DNA of 64,000 nt, taken from NCBI RefSeq assembly GCF_020740795.1, contig NC_067283.1, positions 111,649,706-111,713,705 of the forward strand, written 5' to 3'. Positions 33,362 through 48,400 of the stretch are shown piece after piece (within the stretch, counting starts at the first letter, position 1; each line of letters begins with the position of its first letter). Origin of the DNA: Apus apus (Eukaryota; Chordata; Aves; Apodiformes; Apodidae). The notes beneath the pieces are model-generated. The model saw only the letters and a list, made by a program, of their open reading frames with translations, was not told the origin of the DNA and ran no database searches. The translations under genes were made by a program, and so were the position numbers.

Positions 33362-36334
33362 GTCTCAGAGCTGAAGATCCAGATGGACTCAGATGGGAAG
33401 GAAAGAAATTAAGCAGCCTCCTGTCCTCATCCAGGGTGCTGTGCCAAAACAAAAGAGCTGCAAGGGCACCAAACACCTCCTGCTGCTTGCTGCTAAGGAT
33501 GAGGAGCTCTTCTTCCAGTCTGAAGGAGATGCATAACATACACGGGGTAAGAACTAAAGTTCTGGGGTAAGAATTGCAAAGTGAGTGTTTGTCTTGTGTT
33601 TGATCAGATGAATTAGCATATCCCAGCAAGAGTTCCATTATTTGACTCACTACTGTAGTCACTAGCTACCCTGGTGTGGACACTGAGCTAAAACTGATCT
33701 TAGCATACACAGTGTCCTGTTTGAAAACAGCAATGTTACCTCCAAAGAGAAATTACATGCAACGCTAGGGCAGAGTGGAGTGACACAGAGTGGAGTATTA
33801 CACAAGCTCTTCAGAAAAAAGACCAGTGCATATTGTATCCTTCTAAAAGCTGAAACAAAAAGAAAAAAGCCCAAAGTCTCCTCTGCAAGGGGCTCTGTAA
33901 AGCAGGATGTCCATCAAACACAAGGCCTTGAGTAGGCACATGGACAGCATATTTAATGCCAGCTATAGTTTAAAACACAGAGACTGCCCCAAAAATATTG
34001 TTTCAGCCTTGCTTTTTCTTGAGTTGCTGCTTCCCTGGGATACTGAAGCATAAAAGACATTGAAAATACCAGTTGCTTGGAAAGCAGATTTATTGAACTG
34101 CCCAGATAATTGCTTTTCTATACATTGCTACTTCCAGTTTCCATGTTTTATTTCCATGACACTCTGTGTTCATCAACTCCTCAAAGTGTATCCTTTTGCT
34201 TACCTCTGTCCCTCCACACATCCTTCCTTTCTGCTGTTTTGCAGCTTCCGTTTCTCACCATTCCCTCTGCTAATCCTACCTTTCAGTTCCATTTTAGCCA
34301 AGCAATTCTCCTCCTCCCCTTCCTTGTGCTTATTAAATGCTCAGCTCATGTTTCTTCCTCCCTCTGAGTCCCAGGGACAGGTCCCTGCCCAGCTCTGCCC
34401 TTCTATCTCCTCTTCCTCTTGTGGTTCTCCTTGGTGCAGCTTTTCAACTGAAAATCATCTACAACAATTTTTGACCACTTTCCTACATGAGGAGGCCGTT
34501 GCTCTTCAAGCTTTGTGCTGTGCACAACCATCCTCTCCTCCCAGCTGACAAATGACATCTGGTCTCAGACTCCCTGTCTGTCTACATCCCTGACACCAGC
34601 CAGTTGTGCTATTTCCTGGTTTTTCTGTGCCTTTTCACCGATTCCCTCTCAAACCCCACTCTAAGCAACTTCTGCTAGAGGTTCACCCTTAACACTTAGT
34701 AACTACCTTGGCCACTCAGGCTTTTTCTTCCTCCACTTTCTGAAGCTGCTTGACCAGCTGCTTTCTTGAGAGAGTGGAACTGCAATGACTGCCAAGAAAG
34801 AAAAAGAAACAGGGAATTTCTCAATGAAGGAAGTGAATGGGTGACCTCGGAAAGATCTGAATTCCCTACACTGTTTTATACACTCTTTCCTGCTTTCACC
34901 CAAAACAAAATATTCAGAAACACTAGGGTAGGACATTAGTTTCTAAGCCACTCAGGGTACCCTGCTACCTTTCAGAGCCACCCCAGGGTCCAGAGGGTGA
35001 GCATGGAAAGGAAGGGCCAGTTGTTCAGGATCCTGACCAGCCTCTGAGGATAACAGGTCTATGGAGGAGTAAGGGTAGGGTAGGAGCACGGCAGCTAAAA
35101 ATCAGTTATCAAATAAGTAACTGAAATGTATAATTACACAAGAGCACTGAATAGAGGTTTCTGCTAATCTGTGATCCGATAATCTTCTTTTGTTGCCACT
35201 TAGCAACAGAATTACAAACCGAGGATGGAAAGGCAGGGTGACTTAAAATTCCTCTCTTTGCTGAGCAGAGAAGAGAAAAGGTCCCTTTGTGGGCAGGCAT
35301 AACAGGCTTCCCAGGTACTGGTTATATTGTGCTTTTCAGCACTATTATGCAGACACCTGAATTTCAAGTTGTCCAAAGTCCAGCTCAGCTGGGAAAATAA
35401 AATTGTTTATAAGAATTAGCAAACTTCACTCATAGAAACACAAGGTTAATCCAAACAACTACACCCATGGACTGCATTAAGATCATACTTTGTAAGCAGG
35501 AGGAATGTAGAAGAAGGAACAAATGGGCCAAAACTGCTGCACTAGAAATTACTCTTAACTGGTGAATAAAAACAATAGTCATCACATCTTTTGGGGGATT
35601 CCTAATGTCACAGAGATGCTCAGGGAGTGTTGTATCCCTACCCAGAGCCACTGGCCCTCATCATGATAACTTTGAGGGACACTCTGGACTCAACAGAGTG
35701 CCAGCCTACCTCAGCCCTCTTCTAGGTTCAGCTGGTTTCATGAACATCACTGAAAGTGTTAGATTTATGTGCCTTTACATCTCAGCCTCTTTTTTTTTAA
35801 TTTTTTGTCTCCTTCTTACCATTTCTTCCTTCTTACCATTTCTTCCTTTTTACCTTTTTTTGCTTCTCCTGTGCTTTTTAACTAAAAAGTCTGGAGTAGC
35901 CGGACTTTTTGCAGTGTTGCTATGATTCTGGGGGCAGAGAGGCCCCCAGACATGCTATAAGCTGCCTGACAGCCAGGCTCAGCTGCACCTCAGAGCAGCT
36001 GCTAAGACTCCATGCCCCACTTGCTGTTCAAACCATCAGCAGATTCTCCTCCATAGTCCTGCTCAGATGCTTTTTTCTTTGCATGTGTAGTCATCCTGAG
36101 AGACAAGAATCCAGCTACGACAGCTTCCTCCCACCTTGAACAATTTGTTCCCCATACTGTGGAAGGGATGGGTTCCCATCCCAGCTCAGCAGCAGAGGAG
36201 AGAGGGGAGGTATTCCAGGCAAAGGGCATCAGACCCAAGGGTGTCATTAAAATGAAAGTTTAATTTAATATTTACATTTTAAAAGGATTAACCTTGCTTT
36301 GCTGGGTTTGTTTATCTTCAGCCAAGGACATGGC

Positions 36335-36355
36335 TTTTTTTTTTTTTTTTTTTTT
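36335..36355. repeat. Poly(T) run
   Basis: About 21 T in a row within the intergenic region. No element was recognised around it. Confidence 0.9.
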
Positions 36356-39300
36356 ACAGTGATATTTTGCTCTGAAACTGAGCAGACATGACCTGCCTTT
36401 GCCAGACCCATCAACCTTGTTTAGCAGAGTCATTTTGTACCATGATATGACTCTGCTTCGAGTTGCTGGAGCCATTTATTTCCAGGCCAAACCAACTGAG
36501 GTGGCACGAGTCTGGCCAAGGGTGTTGCAGAGCTCCATGATTGCTGGATGCCTTGCTGAGGGCCATGGGGCAGGGTCCCCTTGGGAAGGAGCTGGCAGGA
36601 AGGAGAATGGGAGGGACAGAACAGGGCACTCTACTACCTCTCCTCTACTTGTTTGGGTGGTTGGGTGAAGGGAAAGCTGGAGGAGTTCTGGCTTTCAAAA
36701 GAGGCCAAGAAGCAATTGCACCCATGTTGGCACATATTACTAAAGTACTTCTGGACCTCTGGAGAACACAAGGCCATCATCCACAAGCCACTTGCATGTA
36801 TGCAGCACGAGGCCGTGCATGCCACTTCAGAGGGAAAAAAGCATCAGAAACCATGTACAGCTCAGTGCTTTCACCACTTAGTTTTTCCCAACTTCTGCAT
36901 CCCACCCCTGAGTTTTAAAAATCAATAAAAAGGTAATTGCTCAACAGAAAGGAGTGTGACTAGTAATTACACTTTTCCTGCTATTTACAGCCTTCCTCAC
37001 ACCATGGTACAAAGAAGGAGCAAAATTACTGTATGTTCTTCTTCTTATGGGACTTTTTGTACCTTGCAGAGGAACTTCAATAGACTCATCAAGCTGATAC
37101 TAATAAAAGTTCTACAATTCTTTCTATAGTTAAATATTCCCCCAAGCAATAGCCGTGGGCTGGAGGTATTTGCTGGTTTTGCTCATCTCAAGCTATGCTT
37201 CTATTATCATTTTTCAGAGACTAAAGCACCTACTTGAAGCATATCATCTCTAAAGAAAAAGAAAAAAAAAAAAGCTTTTACTTCTTCCTTGTCACCAGGA
37301 GCCCAATAGCTCATGGGAAAGCATCGGTACAGAGTAGTAGCCAATAGAGCAGAGAAGTCTAATACTGAGGAGAGAGGGAATCTTTTAAATTGTGTGAGGG
37401 AAAGCAGAATAAAGAAAATCATCCAGAATGTGTAAGTCTTTTGTCCTCTATTGGGGGAGACTGCTAATTAGCAAGGGTTACGTAAGGATTTTGATCTGAC
37501 ATTTCAAAGCATTTTGAGGAATTCAAGCAATCCTAAGGACTTCGTCTGTTTGGCCACACTTGAGAGTTATTTAAGGCAGTGTGTGAACACACAGTGTGGT
37601 AACTGTTTCTGCTAAGTGTGGACAAGCTGCAAGCCTTGGTGCCTTCTCTGGCCTACATGAAAGGAGATTAAAATACCTTTGAAACATGCTTGAAGGGGAA
37701 AATCACAGAGATGAAGAGGATTAAACAAACTTAGTTTACCAGCACATATTTCCCTAATCTGGTTTCCAGTGGCTCCAATATTATGGGCTGTGATGCAGTT
37801 TCAGAAAGACACAGGATGCTGTGCACTGCACTGTGTAGTAGTAAAAGGACCACAGTGCTGCCCTACAGACAGGGAGGCCACTTCCTGGCAGGTGCCTTTG
37901 GGCACGAGGCCTCGTGCAGCCCACAGGTCAGCTCTGCACAAACGTTGGGGTGATGAGGAGCAGGAGTGGTCCCTGAGCTCTGGTCTGTGAACTGTTGGTA
38001 GAAGGCCCAGTACAACAACCACAGTTCATACCACAAGGACTCCAGGTTTTCTTGAATTACTTTAGCTGGCCAACACTGAATTCCTCAGAGACTCAAAAAA
38101 CCCAAATTCAATCTCTGGAGGAAAAAAATGTCCCAAATGGTAAAACACAATCTAGGCATGTTTTATTGGCACATTCTACAACATAATGTGTGTTACAGAA
38201 TTTATAGATTTTAGAGTAAAGAAAGGAGAAGAGGTTAGACTAATTGCCTGAATATGAAAGATCTGTGGGCTTATATTGCAGTTAAGTCATTGGTATGTAG
38301 CATTCCGTGGACAAACATCCAGCATCAAGGGATCCTTTGGGGAGCTCTGATACCGACTTGAATTGCTGCAAGGAAGGAAAATGAGCCTTCATAGAAAGAC
38401 ACTTGAGACCTCCACACCTCATGACAGCGAGCAGTGGGAATAATTCCCCAGTAGCTCCATGCTTATCCAGGTCTGTGGATCACTCCACTTGCACAGTTTT
38501 ACACAATATTTAAAATCACTATGTGGACTCCAGGTTTGTAAAACAAGCTGTTGGAGTAAATAAGTCAAAATTCCTGCCTCTCTGAGTTGAGTACAGGTAT
38601 ACATCTTTTTCCCTAACTATAGCAGAGATCTGAGTGACAGAGAGAAGCTGCTGTAAGCCAGCTACTGTTTCACCCCCTGGACACTACATACTGCATGACA
38701 CATAGACGGCCTGTTGCATAAGGTGGTGGTTGTTCTCCTTGAGTTTGTCCTAAACACACAGCAGGCTTCTGCTTCATTATTGTTATTGATAAAGCATCCC
38801 TGAGTGCAGAATAAGTCCTGAACAGTCCTGTGATCGAACAGGTTCTCAGCAGTTGTGTGTGGTGGACCCGCATATTATGCAGACCAAGAAAGAGAAGCTA
38901 TCTGCTCCTCAGGAAGAACATATGCACATCCAGACAAGGATAAAATCCCTACCCTAAGTGCAAAACGCACATTTTATAATCTCTTTGATTGTAGATCTAG
39001 AACAGAGGCACAACTGCCATACATACAGATAAGTTGCAGCCTTAGCTGATACACATTTTATTTTTGTGCTACAAGAGATGTTCTGAACCAAGTTCAGACA
39101 TAGTGAGTAAAGAAACTGCTATTTTTATCCTCTGCAAGTGCTGCCCTGAACTGTTCACAAGCTTGCACTCTATAAACCTGAGCATGTACCTGTTACATGA
39201 TTAGAATTGCTTGGCTGGCAGTAGGTAAAAGGGAGTTATAAACACAGAAGCTTAATCAGGAAGTATACATGTTGCCTTTTTTTATCCTTTAAAGCAGCAA

Positions 39301-42300
39301 TCCGTGTTTGCAATTATGTGTAAGGCAGACAGCACTTCATACAGAATGCATACTAGAGAGTTTATGTATTTACATTTATGAAAACATACACAAGCTAGAT
39401 TTTACCTTACAATATACCAAGTTAGGACTGCCAGTTAATCTCCTGTTAACTCATGTAGCCCACAGCATTTCAAAGTGTACGAAAGATTTCTGTCCCATGT
39501 AGCACAAAACTAGCTCAATTTCCTGGCAGTGTGGTGAGTAGCACGAGGATTCTAAGAGCTACTCATGTTTTTTGTACTATGCCTTCACCACATTATTTTC
39601 TGCCTTGCTCACAGGATTAGCTTTCACTTCTCTTACAGGTATTACCCACATCAGCTTTTGGCTCAGAAAAACTAGTCTAAGAGCAGTACCTGGTCTACAA
39701 TAGCTATTAACTTTTCTGCTTATGCATGACACTGCTGGTTCCCCAGCACAGAATTGTCTAGCTCTTCTTCAACAGTTTTTCTCCTTGAAACACTGTCATA
39801 TACTTTCTCCTTGTTCTTAAAGTTGAGAAAGAGCAAAAAGACAAAAAAAGGAAATCCTAATGTTACTACTGTATTGTACATAAGGGTCATAATCTTCCCT
39901 GTTCTTGCTCTTTTAGGATACCCTTTTCTTTCTAACTCTCAAAAGATACAAGGTTGTTCCCTCTCAGATCCATTTTCATGCAGTACATGTTTGTTTTTGC
40001 CAGACCAGTGACACTGGTAAATTTACTCAGAAGCTGATGCAAAAGTTCATTGAAGCTCATGGTAGATACAGGAATGCTGTTTATGAGATAAAATGATTAG
40101 TACAGCATTTCCTCAGAGCTTTTGGCAGGAAGCAGGCACTGGTTCAATTAATAAAAAGAAAGGCAGAGAAATGTGACCGTCATTGTAACTTGGCAGCTTC
40201 CTGCTCAACAGCATGCCTGGTGGATATATTCCATGGTAGATGGAGATCTTACTCTGAGGTGGGGCAGATCAATGAGAGGGTTATAGGAGCTGGGCAGCCA
40301 AGGACACATGACAGCGTAAAGGCACTCACGGACACTCCAGTGACAGTTCACATCCAAGCTGCATCCAGATGAATTCATGCGGTGATCTATGTCTATTATT
40401 CTCCACTAAAGAAAGAACCGAGTAATTTAAATGCCATTGTAGGATGATTAGCCATTAACCAATGGCTAATTTGGCCCCTCTGCAAATTTGAAGAAGCTTT
40501 TGAAGTGGATACCCAGGTGGCCCTGCATGCTGGAAAAACAGGCATTTCCACACACTTATTTGTATTCAGGTCCTAGAATGAAGTGCCTTAGACTCAGCAT
40601 TTTACAATCTTGAACAGCAAGATGCTGAGCAAAGTACATAGCTGCAATAGCTTTAGCAAATATATATTTAACCTAATAAAAGATTATAATTTAACTCTAC
40701 AGAATCTTGTTAATGGTCATAATAGCTAGGGGAAGATTTTCATTGTCATGTCTTGATTTAATTATTCATTTGACATCAGCAGTCTGCTGAGAATAAATAG
40801 AGAATTTATGGAGATTCCCATTAAAAAATGTCATACACTCCCAAAAGAGCCTAGCCAAGACCCTATGAAAATAGTGGCCTCTGTTCATGTTTTTTGCTGT
40901 CAGAAACATTTGCATCATGTTGCAGGTTTACTGTGTACCTTTAACTGTAAGAAGTGGACAAAAATACATTTACAACCAAAAAAACCTAATCATTTTGCTA
41001 ACAAAGAAATTGAAGACATTGATCTCATGGCACGCTCCAAGCATCTTTCAGCATCAGGAAATGTTAAAGCATCAGGGCTGGCACAAGGTTATGCAGCTAG
41101 TTTTGTGTATAAAATGATCTGGGAGGTTTTTTCCAATCATTTGTCTGGAGCGATGGATTAGTACATAGACATGAATTCATATTAAAGTTGAAGAACAGAA
41201 GTTTATTTTAGAGGGATGACAGGGACAACAGGGGTAGCTAGTGAAGTGACTACCTCATAGCAATCAGTGCCCAGTGACCTTGGAGTTTAAACACTTCAGA
41301 GCACAAGCCTGCTGAGATGAGCAGGTGCCAGGTGAGCTCATACATGACAAATGCCCGAAAGCAACAATAATCTATTTATATGGTTCTTTTTTTGGACTTC
41401 AGGCTATGTCCTAGGATGCTGTTTAGACATAACCTTGAAATGATCAAAAAAGGTGATTTTCTATCTGAAGGCCAAACCAATCCACTGTCTTCTAAATAAT
41501 TTTGTTTACAGTTTATATTTTCTTGTTTCCAAATTAACTGGATTTTATATGGGATACAAGATACAGATGATATTCTTATTTTTCTGTCTAAGATCAGTAG
41601 TGTTTCCCTACTTCCCATTAAAACAGCCAGTGTTAGTTCTATGAACAAAGAAATCTGAGAATGATCATTAAAGCTCTACATAAAGCCATACTCCTCATAG
41701 GAAATCAAAATGGGCAGCAGGCTGAAATACATGCACACACCACACACACCTGAAATGCCACTATCTTTTAATGCAATTCTTTACAAATTGAAATTCAAGC
41801 TTAATCATGAACCTCGCTGAGCACACTTTTTAATTAGAAAAGCATTATCCCTGGCTTTGCAGAGAGGAAAAATCTTATATAATTAGCAAATAGTGGTATC
41901 AACAGAAAATCTCTCACTGACTTCAGCTTCAGTTACTGCACTGAGCACTCACTGATGTGCCAGAGCTCTGCCACAGCAACTCAGTGGCAGTCACCTGGAG
42001 TGAAACTCAAAGGAGTTCATTATTGTAGTTCAGAAAATTCAGGCAAACCTCTTTAAGAGGTAAATCTCAGGTCTTTTCCTATAAGCTCCCATGGAATGTT
42101 ACTCCAGAAAAGTGAAAGAAGGTGTCACATTCAGGTCTCTGTACTTTAGAAGGGATTTTTTCAGAGTTCAGGAATTCATTAATTCTTTGGAAAGTGTTAG
42201 GGAAATCTATCCAGATTACTGAGTGGCTTACCATCTCTCAGCCCCTTTCACTCCCATGTCACAGGAGAAGCTTACAGGTTTTTATGGTAAGAGTCAGATA

Positions 42301-45140
42301 TTCCAGCCTGTCTGAGCATTTTGCCATGTAGAAGCCATTGGCTTTCTAAATAAAATCAAATATAAGGGAATGGAGCAGAGAATAAGGAGCTTATCTATGC
42401 AAAACATGCATAAATGTGTGAGACTACGTGGAAGAGAGAAAAAAATACCATGGTACAGTGGGAAAAATTCTTGACATAAACAAGAGTATTAGAGGGACAT
42501 GTTTGTTCTTGACCTGAACACTGTATTGCTTCCAAGCAGGGAACATGCCTTCATTAAAAATAGGCATTAATTCTAATTCTTCAGAGATGAACTTCAACTG
42601 ATTTGGAATTCAGATAAGCCTTAAGGCATTTACATATTTAAGGATTATCTGAATTTTTCCTTAACTGGTGGTCTCATACTTCTTGGCTTCCAGATTGCTG
42701 AGGTTACTGTGCATACCAGGGACTCTCTGCCATTCTCTTCTCCAGCCCCCTAATCACCCTGTGTGCTGGGTGATGACCCCTTCTTCTGGGTTTTGTGTGT
42801 CCCTCAGCCCCCAAATAGTCTTATGCTATCTCTGCATTTGCTATGTAACCCTACTGCTTCTTCCACACCAGGATACCTAAGTATCTCCTTCTGAGGAGTT
42901 TTCAGTGACTCTGTTTACTCTTTCCTTACAGCAGGGCTTTTCTTTTATTACTCTGTGTTGCATCACTTTCCTTGCAGCATGTATCCTGCTAGCAGTCTCT
43001 GGGAGCTGCCCTGTTTCCTGGTCTTCAAGGCAGCTTCTCTTCTCCTTCAGAAGGCCTAGATTTTCCCAGCACCACTTACTCCTTAGTGCTCAGCCCCTTG
43101 TCATTTCACATTCCCCTATCTTATTTTTTTTTAATCTGGAATAAGTTATTCAGTTTATAAGCTTCAGAACCCCATCGCACAGAAAATGTTTAGTAACAAT
43201 AGGCAGACAACACTCAACTAGCACATATTGGATGCTCAGCTCACATTGGATTTTAATAGAATTCTGTATAAATTCTCAACACTCCATGGCCTTCCAGATC
43301 AGATAAATGATAAAGCCTTTTTTTCTTACCTTCTCACTAAGTTCATTTGTATCGTAGAAATTACAGGAATAATCATCTGCAAAATATGTGAATGGAGATT
43401 CACAGACAACCAAAATCTTACCTCCCTTCAGAATGGTGCCCCTGCTAACAGCCAAAGGATCCCTATCCAGATTAGGTTTGGGATGGCAAGAGTTGAAAAA
43501 AACAGCAACTGAAGGACAAGAAAAAAATTCATGTTTGGGGTTAGAATTTTCTGTGCTCCTTATGCACTTTAAAAACAGCTGCCAAAAAGTTAATGTTCTA
43601 AAAGAGGAACATAAAACAGATAATATGCACAGCTGAAACATACTGTCCCTGTAGACATGATTTTTCAGAGACTCCTACCTTGCAAGAAAACCTAAGAGAA
43701 GTAATTATTTTTTAAGTAATTCTTCCATAGGAAAGCAATTTCACATGAAGGCAGGTGCCAATACCATTAGCTGCTTGGCATTATTTCCTTGCAGAACAGC
43801 TGATAGCAAATAACAGGACAGTCACCTTGCACTAGAATACAGATACACTCTTTCCATGACACACACAGCTTTACTGCTTCAAAGAAATACTTACAATGGG
43901 AGCAAAATCATGAAGTGTCGATGCACAGGTCTAAGAGCAGCATTTACCTTCCCAAGATCTGAATATATCCCACAAGAACCAGATTGCTGGGCACCTTGCA
44001 TTGACTTTGATGTGCATGCAAAGTGAGTGTAGAATGCTACCCACGTATCAGCCTCCTTTGCTCTAAGTACAAAGGGCACTTTCATCCCAGTTCAGATTAC
44101 TGTAATATAGATTTTTTTTTTTCCAAAAAACAACTTTGCCAAAAGGGAACATCTGCATAAAGCAGCCTGAAGGCATGGAAGCCATTGGGGAGCACCATCC
44201 ATGACTTCTCTCTAAGACCCTAATCATCATGCTATGAAAGAGGCAAAATTGCTTTTTGTTAGAATACTGTGAAATCAGTAAAAACTAAATGTGCCAGCTC
44301 CTCAGAACAGAAGTGTAGACTCGGGGTTGTCTAGGACATGGGCAGAAGGAAATGCTAAGCAGGACTGTTTCTTTGACTCTCAACTTGCACAGGGTATATA
44401 GTATGGGCAATTTTTATGAAATGCACCTGGAGAAACCCAGCTACACCAACATGCCTAGTTGAAATCTCCCAGCTTAGGTTGGGTCTTAGTCCACCCCTGA
44501 AAAAACTCTTGCCTAAATGTACATTTCAAAGCACAACAACAACACTTCCAGCATAATAAGAGTTTGGCAACTGGAACGTTAGCTAGATATTAATATAAGC
44601 TAACAGTCCATGCTAGTTGCCTTGGCTCCTTCTGGGGCAACTGGAGTAAGAAAGGACTCATTTAGCTTTTTTTAAAAGACCTTTATCTTCCAAAGGGGAC
44701 AGATCCCTCCAGGTGTCTTCCCAGTGACTAAGAGGAAACCTCAAAGTCCACCTGAAGATTGGGCAAGATGAATCCTTAGGAACTTCTGGTTAGAGGCAGA
44801 TGTCAGATCTTATCTAAATTAGACTTCAAAAAGCAACACAGCTCCATTTCAACAAGCAGGGGAACTGCTTGGGAATTTGTTTCCCAGCATGGACCATTAG
44901 CACTACCTGAGGTAGACATAGAACAAACTGAGTCTGCATCTGTATGTGGGAAGTGGTCTCCAGGAAGTACTGAGTACAGTGAGAAGAAACATGGAGCAGG
45001 CACAGAGAAATCATGGGGCCATTGCTGTACACAATCTGAGGGCAAGGTAAAGAAGATCTCCTAGAACTGATTGGATTTCTAGGCAAACAAAGGTCATTAG
45101 CATTATTTTGTGGAGGGCTTCTACAAGCCTAATCTCCCCA

Positions 45141-45399
45141 GGCAAGGGTCATGTTTGTGTCCGTTACTTATTCTCTTTGCCCTAGTGATACTGTAGTCCT
45201 TCCATTGACTGCAATGGCAGTGCTATCCATGGACTGACTCTAGGATTGGACTGTTTACTAAGCAAATAATCAGAATCAGCAGATTTGGAGTCATATGGGC
45301 ACCCAATAAGCAGCCTGTTTTGTTGTAGGATTGGCTATAAAATCCCAAATCCCCTCAGCCTCTAGCTGCTGGCACCAAGGCTCACTAACAGCAAACAGA
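45141..45399 (+). promoter_or_regulatory. TTR: Promoter and 5' UTR of TTR copy 1
   Basis: In order: a shared block caagggtcatgtttgt (45143-45158), an HNF1-like element gttacttattctc (45163-45175), a FOXA/HNF3 element tgtttactaagcaaat (45252-45267) followed by the mammal-like stretch aatcagaatcagcag, and a TATA box tataaaa (45336-45342), 64 bp before the ATG. As I remember it, the proximal mammalian TTR promoter carries these same liver-factor sites. Here the HNF1-like and FOXA elements are about 76 bp apart, against about 2 bp in the second gene. Confidence 0.75.
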
Positions 45400-45468
45400 A
45401 TGGCCTTTCACTCTGTGTTCTTTGTTTTCTTAGCTGGACTGGTATTTTTCTCCGAAGCTGCACCACTG
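45400..45468 (+). CDS. TTR: TTR copy 1 exon 1
   Basis: Twenty-three codons: the signal peptide [20 protein letters not shown] plus the first mature residues APL. Start context is strong, with A at -3 and G at +4. Donor gtgagt, phase 0. Confidence 0.96.
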
Positions 45469-48400
45469 GTGAGTCTCTTTTTATTCAAACTCAATCATCA
45501 CAAGAATGATAATCTAGACTTTCTAGATGATTAGCATCCTTCTCATCCATGAAATTCTATAACCATTTGGCTTTGCTGGAGGATTATTTTACCATTTTTT
45601 AAGTAGCTTCTTCAGAATTCTTAAAACTTACCTTTTTTGCCATTTACTCATATATTCTTAGCACATTCTGAGAAGGTCAAGAATCTAGAAGGTGTGACCT
45701 TTCATTTCTGTCTGTTTGTCAGTTCGTGACTCACATCCATACCTTCAATATAGAGGTAGCTTTATCTTCTTCACCAGGCAAGTGATTATCTAAAGCACTA
45801 AAAATACTTTTGAAGTATGACTAAGGCTTCCTTATAGTACAATGAAACTTAAGAAATACATATTCTTTTAGCAATACGAATGTCATAGGTATTTCTTTGC
45901 TGGTTTCCTAGGCTAATATACTCTGCCTACAATTCTAATAGTTTACTATTTTCTTATCTATGACCTCATTGAAAAGATATCCTTTATAACACTTTCCCAG
46001 GGCCATATGCAACTCTTAAGAATCTATTAAGCAACTTGTTTGTGTGTGTAATAAAACTATTGGTATAAAGCTCTAAGATACTCTGCTTTAAGAAAAATGT
46101 TTGTTAACTAACTTCCAATACCATTTGGCAAAGAACTTGCTTTTAAGTCAACATTAATTCTGCAATAACAATCCATCTTTTCTTTGAAAGGTTTTTACAG
46201 GGCTGGTGAACAGCTCCTAAACAACCTCTCCTGTTTTCCCCAAGGTCTCCCATGGCTCTGTGGATTCCAAATGCCCCCTCATGGTGAAAGTGCTGGATGC
46301 AGTCAGAGGAAGCCCTGCAGCTAACGTAGCTGTTAAAGTCTTCAAAAAGGCTGCAGATGGAAGCTGGCAGGATTTTGCTACTGGGTAAGTTATGTGGTCT
46401 TGTAGAGCCATTTTCAAGGTATCTTGGGCAAACAATTGAGAAGTAAAGGGAATATAGCTTTGATTTTAAAAAGCAGTATGTTTTCTAGCATGTGTCACAC
46501 TGTGTTAACAGCACATGAATTCTGGTCTAACAGCCATCAGATTGAAGTGGAAATTATCCGTGACTGAAGTACATGCTACTTGCAAAAATATTTTGAGATG
46601 CTCATCTTATCTTTGTAAGGGAATAGGTTTAATAATGTATTTTTCTCCTAGCTTCAGGAAAAAAAAAATTAAAGCCTATTTATCAGATTTTTTGTAGACA
46701 ATCCAGACTAACCTACTATTTTTTAATGTAATGAATATAGAGCTTTATTTGCAGCAGTCACATACAAGATCCTCTCTGTAAGCTTTGTCAGTACACATGC
46801 AAATAATAAGCACATTGGGTTGTCTTCTCCTGTGAAACAGGTGTGCTGGCTGGAAGAAATTCCTTGAACAAAAAGTTTTAGAATCCCATTGTAACATAAC
46901 ACAGAAGCATTTCAGCATTTGTTTGTGGTCATTTCTATACAACTGCGTAACTTCTGCAAGAATGACAGCTTAATATATACAAAGCATCCTCAGAACATCA
47001 CCGAGGGGCAGGCAGGCAATAATACTATTATTTTAAGTCTGTGGGAAAAGGTAACAGAGGGATACAGTTTACTAAAATTTAAATAATGAGGTATTCAGGC
47101 ATTTAAGTTTCATTGTAAAAAAACACTGAGTCAGATTTTTTAGTAAATCAAAAGGAACTTCTTGTAACACCAGGATATTCAAGCACAAAACAACAATCAC
47201 AAGCATGGGCAGGAGCCACCAGAGCATCCAACTGTCTTTTACTAGGATTTTTATAGTATTATTTAAATAAAAGCTGCAAAAAGAAACACAGAAGACTACA
47301 AGGAGAGAGATACCTTTCTCTCCATCTGAAGGTTTTGGGTTCTTTTTTTACAAACCTCAAAACAAAAAATACTTTTTCCTATTGAAAAGGAACAAGAAAG
47401 GTTAGGAGACTGAAGGGGAAACAAACACCTCCATTCCCAAATGCTGCATCTTAATCTGTAAGAAAATTACTCTGGTAACACATTTATTTACTTTAATGAA
47501 CAGAGAAACCCCATTAAAAATTACATGCTGTTTTCAAGGGAAGTGGTGGTAAGGATAGTATCTTGTCCATAGTGAGTATTTCTGTCATTATTAGGAAAAC
47601 CATTAATTTAAAATGTTTTGTCAAGTTTTCTTGAACATGTAATATAAAATATAATTTACAGAAGAATAAGATAAATGTAACATCATCATTAAATGCTCTC
47701 ACTTTTTGGGCATGACAGCATTTTCTTGTTTAGTTTGCAATGCTGCTCCCAACAAGCCCAAGGAGTTGAATCCCACAGTTCTCAGCCAAGTTCTGTTGAT
47801 ACTTGAGGTCAGTACACCCTTGAGAAAATTTAATAACTTATATTTAAATATAAATTGAGAAGATTGACCTTAGGCAGGTGAGAAGCATTTTGCTGGGGGA
47901 AGGCAATGGAGGAACACTAAACCACCATTCATATTGTAGGTAAATATTTTGACCTTCTCCCTGGCTTGCATTTTAACCAAAGATGCTTTCAATTATGCCA
48001 TTGACTTTAACTGAGGACACTTGTTTGAACTGTTTTTTCACATGTGGTAGCAATTTTTTTTGTTTGGGAAAACCAGAGTTTCTCTGTCTTTTTCTTCTGG
48101 TTAAACCAGATGAAAATCTGAACAGTCAAGGAACACAAATCTCTAACTACTCCTGTCAGGTTAATAATACTTTTAAGTTACAGCACCTAGAAGGTGCATA
48201 TGAAAAAGTTATGTTTATGTCTGTAGAAGTTGATTTTGTACCTTTTTGTTTGTTTGCAACTAGTTTGCTAACACGTTTTAGTGAATCAAGCAAAGGCACC
48301 TAGCAACTATTGAATTTTCAGTAATAGTATTTAAAAGGCAGGAAGGAAGACACCATAGGAACAGCTGATATTAAGAGGCTCATTTCAAAATTAGTCCAGC

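Larger units (their letters stand above)
26591..45140. other. DSG2-TTR intergenic region
   Basis: About 18.5 kb without a recognisable gene. Open frames up to about 160 codons on both strands have no splice context or family resemblance and look like chance. Identified content is a CR1 fragment, a partial LTR, a CpG-rich patch with a CTCF-type motif, homopolymer runs and simple repeats, each listed separately. Regulatory elements for the TTR pair are likely here but cannot be placed by reading. Confidence 0.6.

Noticed and set aside
34060-34548. 162-codon open frame in the intergenic region
   Set aside because: Ser/Pro/Leu/Cys-rich translation of a pyrimidine-rich stretch. No domain and no conserved features.
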